Shown here piece by piece: positions 63,067 to 64,000 of a stretch of 64,000 nt of DNA. How positions within the stretch are numbered: the stretch's first letter is position 1; every line of letters starts with the position of its first letter. The position numbers were made by a program, and so were the translations under genes. The notes beneath the pieces are model-generated. The model was given only the letters and a program-made list of their open reading frames with translations, had not been told where the DNA came from and searched no databases. The DNA comes from Clitoria ternatea (Eukaryota > Streptophyta > Magnoliopsida > Fabales > Fabaceae): assembly GCA_037962975.1 (NCBI GenBank), contig CM075673.1:162708667-162772666 (forward strand), written 5' to 3'.

Positions 63067-64000
63067 CTACGAAGGGGGAACTTGCTCTTCAGTCTCTTTC
63101 TGTCCTTCCCCTTCTCCAGGTTCTTGTGTCCCTTCCTTTGGGATTTCCTCTGGAGTCTTCTCTTCTGGAGCTTTAGCACCTCCTGAAGATGAGGCGACCT
63201 CAGGCATAGGAAAAACGAAATCCGGGCCCATACTTTGACCCTTAGGAAGAGGGGCCAAACCATACAAGGACTCCAGAGGATCTTCATGTCGACCATCAAC
63301 CACTGCAACTAACCTCCCTCCATGGAATTCATAGAACGGATCCATACCATAGAGGTTAAGCGACACAGTGGGGTTACGATAGAAAACTTGGCGTATAGCT
63401 AGGCCGAAGGATTCTTCAACTGCTTGGGTGCATATGTCAATAGCTTCCTGCGCCTCGGCTTTTGCTACAGCCAATTCTTCCCGCAACCTCGAAAGATCTC
63501 CATCCGATCCTTGAGATTCCGTGCTCCTAGCCTTCAATCCCTCAATCTCAAGGAGGAAATTTTTCTCCTTCTGGGACCACTCCTCTGCTTGTTTAAAATA
63601 ATCCTCTGCAGCAGCTTTTCCTTTATCTTCAAGCTCAGCTTGTCTAGCCTGACTGCTACGGAGTTCCTCTTTTGATTTATCAAGCATCTCCTCCTTTTCA
63701 GCCAGTTTATCCTCCAGGTCTTTAAGCTTGGTTTGAGCTTAAGATTTTCCTTGTTCATAAGATCTCTGAACTCTTTAGACCTGGCTAGACGATCTTCCAT
63801 TAATCTTAGAGCGGCTTTATCCTTCCCCGCCGAGAGGTTGAGTTGTTCTACTTTATCACTCAGCTTATCAACCTTGTCAGCATCATCAGCTAACAAACTG
63901 AGCGAGTGAAGCATCCCAGTAAGCTCTACTAACTGCCATTTTTCGGCCTCACATGCCTCTTTGATTTCTTTAGGTTTAAGCATGGGCCGGAGCTCGTATA
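63067..64000 (-). CDS. Antisense ORF 2, diverged paralogue of antisense ORF 1 (5' part beyond window)
   Basis: The minus strand enters at 64000 in frame (YELRPMLKPKEIKEACEAEK) and ends at TAG 63067-63069. One frame change at about 63740 moves it from the first open block (to ~63745) to the second (63687-63067 and slightly upstream). It aligns with ORF 1 along its length: KWQLVELTGMLHSL versus QWQLAELSGLLRSV, then VEESFGLAIRQVFYRNPTVS, then LAPLPKGQSMGP. Roughly two-thirds of residues in the conserved tail agree by eye. The middle is coiled coil; the C-terminal tail is Glu/Pro/Gly-rich instead of the Lys/Gly-rich tail of ORF 1. It is either a second copy in the same retrotransposon or part of a neighbouring one. 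Confidence 0.82.

Larger units (their letters stand above)
49980..64000 (+). mobile_element. Tat-lineage Ty3/gypsy LTR retrotransposon with antisense ORFs, extends past window end
   Basis: The left LTR (49980-50721), primer-binding site (50723-50740) and gag-pol (50787-56258) are on the plus strand. They are followed by a long 3' region with tandem repeats and minus-strand ORFs at 58796-61433 and 63067 to the window end. Dual RNase H domains in pol plus antisense ORFs between pol and the 3' LTR are known traits of the Tat clade (Ogre/Retand type). No second copy of the LTR is present before 64000, so the element is at least 14 kb, unless the second antisense module belongs to a different nested element. 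The host bases left of the LTR are ATTTT (49975-49979), which can be sought on the far side. Confidence 0.85.

Overview
This is a plant nuclear window, AT-rich and full of transposable elements. It carries three ordinary spliced genes: a mitochondrial lipid-A-disaccharide synthase homologue (LpxB), a BAP31-like ER membrane protein and a RIN4-type immune regulator. All three have canonical GT-AG introns, and their exon lengths add up to uninterrupted frames of 465, 218 and 260 residues. A dicot, probably a legume, is my inference from gene style and repeat vocabulary; no single feature proves it.

Layout. 1-3830: a decayed LINE reverse transcriptase (minus strand), then a 2351-bp solo LTR bounded by a perfect 5-bp target duplication. 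4856-9319: LpxB gene (8 exons, plus) with a Stowaway-like MITE in intron 5. 10760-11197: a hAT-type MITE. 12498-19911: BAP31-like gene (2 exons, minus) with a 6.8-kb intron. That intron holds a patchwork of gag, RNase H, 18S rRNA and retrotransposon antisense-ORF fragments beside a 60-bp tandem repeat. 21067-29174: a nest of non-autonomous elements, with one Helitron ending at 23501, then two ~0.6-kb elements in inverted orientation. The second of these is split at an A|T site by another Helitron (25014-28726) that captured a receptor-kinase fragment. 34500-36450: rotten Athila-like and Tat-like Ty3/gypsy pieces (minus). 41178-46314: RIN4-like gene (4 exons, plus). 49980 to beyond 64000: a large Tat-lineage Ty3/gypsy retrotransposon. 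Its left LTR, primer-binding site and almost intact gag-pol lie inside the window, followed by a long 3' region with tandem repeats and two diverged copies of an antisense ORF module. Its right LTR is outside.

How it fits together. The three host genes are unrelated neighbours. Most other recognisable sequence is transposon-derived. The same short vocabulary recurs in different element classes: CCGAGTGA, and TCGCT-NN-AGCGA micro-palindromes, appear in the solo LTR, both Helitrons, the BAP31 intron patchwork and (CCGAGTG only) the 3' region of the Tat element. This suggests exchange between retrotransposons and Helitrons. The best candidates for something undescribed are (a) the tandemly duplicated antisense-ORF modules, at least one with its own minus-strand TATA box, (b) a hairpin in their spacer repeats that shows compensatory base changes, and (c) the CCGAGTGA-rich Helitron family.
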